NCBI RefSeq assembly: GCF_044068515.1
Contig: NZ_JBIPKI010000004.1
Span: 34,668-98,667 of the forward strand
Length of the DNA stretch: 64,000 bases
Source of the DNA: Desulfurivibrio sp044068515
GTDB lineage: Bacteria; Desulfobacterota; Desulfobulbia; Desulfobulbales; Desulfurivibrionaceae
Direction: 5' to 3'
Both the position numbers and the translations under genes were made by a program. This document shows positions 63,226 to 64,000 of the stretch, piece by piece; position 1 is the first letter of the stretch, and the number at the start of each line of letters is the position of its first letter. The notes beneath the pieces were generated by a model that worked only from the letters and a program-made list of their open reading frames with translations, was not told the origin of the DNA and did not search any database.

Positions 63226-64000
63226 TCAGGGCCGTTCAGGGCGCCGTTCGGGGTAGAGCCGGAGAATGTCGGCCTCGTCGGCCCGCATCACTCCCCGCTC
63301 GCTGATCAGGCCGCTGATCAGCCGGGCCGGGGTGACATCGAAGCCGGGGTTTGCCGCCGGGGTTTGCGGCGGGCAGATCAGCACCCGCTCTTCCCGCCCC
63401 GTTTCATTGAGCCCGGCGATATATCGTAATTCATCGCCGGACCGTTCTTCAATGGGAATTTCCTGGAAGCCGTCGGTAATTTGCCAGTCAAAGGTGGAGG
63501 AGGGCAGGGCGACGTAAAAGGGCACCCCGTTGTCCCGGGCCGCCAGGGCTTTCAGGTAAGTCCCGATCTTGTTGGCGACATCGCCCCGGCGGGTGGTGCG
63601 ATCGGTGCCGACGATGACCAGGTCCACCCGGCCGTGCTGCATCAGGTGGCCGCCGGCATTATCGGTGATCAGGGTATGGGGCACTCCCTCGCCGGCCAGT
63701 TCCCAGGCGGTGAGTCGTGCTCCCTGGAGCCAGGGCCGGGTCTCATCCACCCAGACATGGACCGGAATGCCGGCCCGGTGGGCGGCGTAAATCGGGGCGG
63801 TGGCCGAGCCGTAATCGACAAAGGCCAGCCAGCCGGCATTGCAGTGAGTGAGGATATTGACCGGCTGCCCCCCTTTTTGCCGGCTGACCGCGGCGATCAG
63901 CTCCAGGCCGTGTTCACCGATCCGGCGGCAGGCCTCGGCATCCTCGTCGGCGATGGCCAGGGCGGTGGCCAGGGCGGCTTCCTGTTTGGCCGCCAGCCCT
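63226..64000 (-). CDS. mtnA: S-methyl-5-thioribose-1-phosphate isomerase (5' part beyond window)
   Basis: Methionine-salvage isomerase that converts methylthioribose 1-phosphate to methylthioribulose 1-phosphate. Only the C-terminal 257 residues are here; the N-terminus lies past 64000. Hallmarks are THCNAGWLAF (catalytic Cys), VWVDETRPWLQGARLTAWEL, LITDNAGGHLM and VGTDRTTRRGDVANKIGTYL (catalytic Asp), cut to these pieces. Such enzymes also act as ribose-1,5-bisphosphate isomerases in some lineages, but the DETRPWLQGARLTAWEL stretch favours MtnA. Confidence 0.93.
   Translation of the reverse strand, partial: GLAAKQEAALATALAIADEDAEACRRIGEHGLELIAAVSRQKGGQPVNILTHCNAGWLAFVDYGSATAPIYAAHRAGIPVHVWVDETRPWLQGARLTAWELAGEGVPHTLITDNAGGHLMQHGRVDLVIVGTDRTTRRGDVANKIGTYLKALAARDNGVPFYVALPSSTFDWQITDGFQEIPIEERSGDELRYIAGLNETGREERVLICPPQTPAANPGFDVTPARLISGLISERGVMRADEADILRLYPERRPERP

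Overview
The window looks like chromosome from a GC-rich, strictly anaerobic, sulfur-metabolising deltaproteobacterium (Desulfobacterota, most like Desulfobulbales; a Desulfurivibrio-type relative is my best guess). The inference rests on several features. There is a DsrC with both C-terminal cysteines, a selenocysteine tRNA, a rubrerythrin/FprA oxygen-defence set, a lipoprotein hexahaem cytochrome c, a CooT-type nickel protein and a TauE/SafE carrier. A complete N-acetylglutaminylglutamine amide (NAGGN) operon points to life at raised salinity. I see no insertion sequence, phage, integron or CRISPR array. The region reads as core chromosome with a few lineage-specific genes.

Layout. 1-8.3 kb: end of an outer-membrane DUF3373-like barrel protein, an ArsR regulator divergent from uppP, a TauE/SafE carrier, a histidine kinase/response regulator pair with an unusual ArsR-like output domain, and the hexahaem cytochrome. 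8.5-17.8 kb, all minus strand: a 1432-residue PPDK-like protein lacking the PEP barrel, GAPDH, glycogen synthase, aroC and aroK. 18-33.1 kb, mostly plus: 2-Cys peroxiredoxin, fused SpmA-SpmB, rdgB, a fused HisH-HisF synthase, an MFS carrier, rpsU, xerC/D, a DHH-CBS-tRNA nucleotidyltransferase fusion, a YitT protein, an EF-G-like GTPase (minus) and an AcuI/YhdH reductase. 33.2-36.5 kb: a lipoprotein, then fur/perR, rubrerythrin and fprA. 36.7-49.7 kb: a HEAT protein, glyQ without glyS, tRNA-Sec, a zinc-finger acidic protein, tRNA-Met, dsrC, nadB, HAD phosphatases and small proteins, a CooT/His-rich pair, hisS, aspS, a split kinase pair and acylphosphatase. 49.7-57.8 kb: small proteins, an M20 peptidase, a perfect parS site, parA, parB, pyrK, pyrD, a HAD nucleotidase and an outer-membrane barrel. 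58-64 kb: the three-gene NAGGN operon, a 38-residue membrane protein and the C-terminal part of mtnA.

How the genes fit together. parS-parA-parB is the chromosome partition centre and suggests that the replication origin may not be far away. fur, rubrerythrin and fprA form a peroxide/oxygen detoxification block, with peroxiredoxin elsewhere in the window. The NAGGN genes run from one extended -10 promoter through a structured leader of about 190 nt. hisS and aspS are a tRNA-synthetase pair, and the AspRS carries residues typical of the non-discriminating form that also charges tRNA-Asn.

The most notable points are: (1) the giant ATP-grasp/phosphohistidine protein with about 930 uncharacterised N-terminal residues, next to GAPDH; (2) a family of at least three related long intergenic palindromes at gene ends; (3) the eukaryote-style HisH-HisF fusion; (4) the REC/ArsR-like response regulator; (5) the collagen-like hexahaem lipoprotein; (6) the EF-G-like GTPase lacking the catalytic histidine; (7) several small metal-binding proteins. 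All function assignments are from reading motifs; no search was run.
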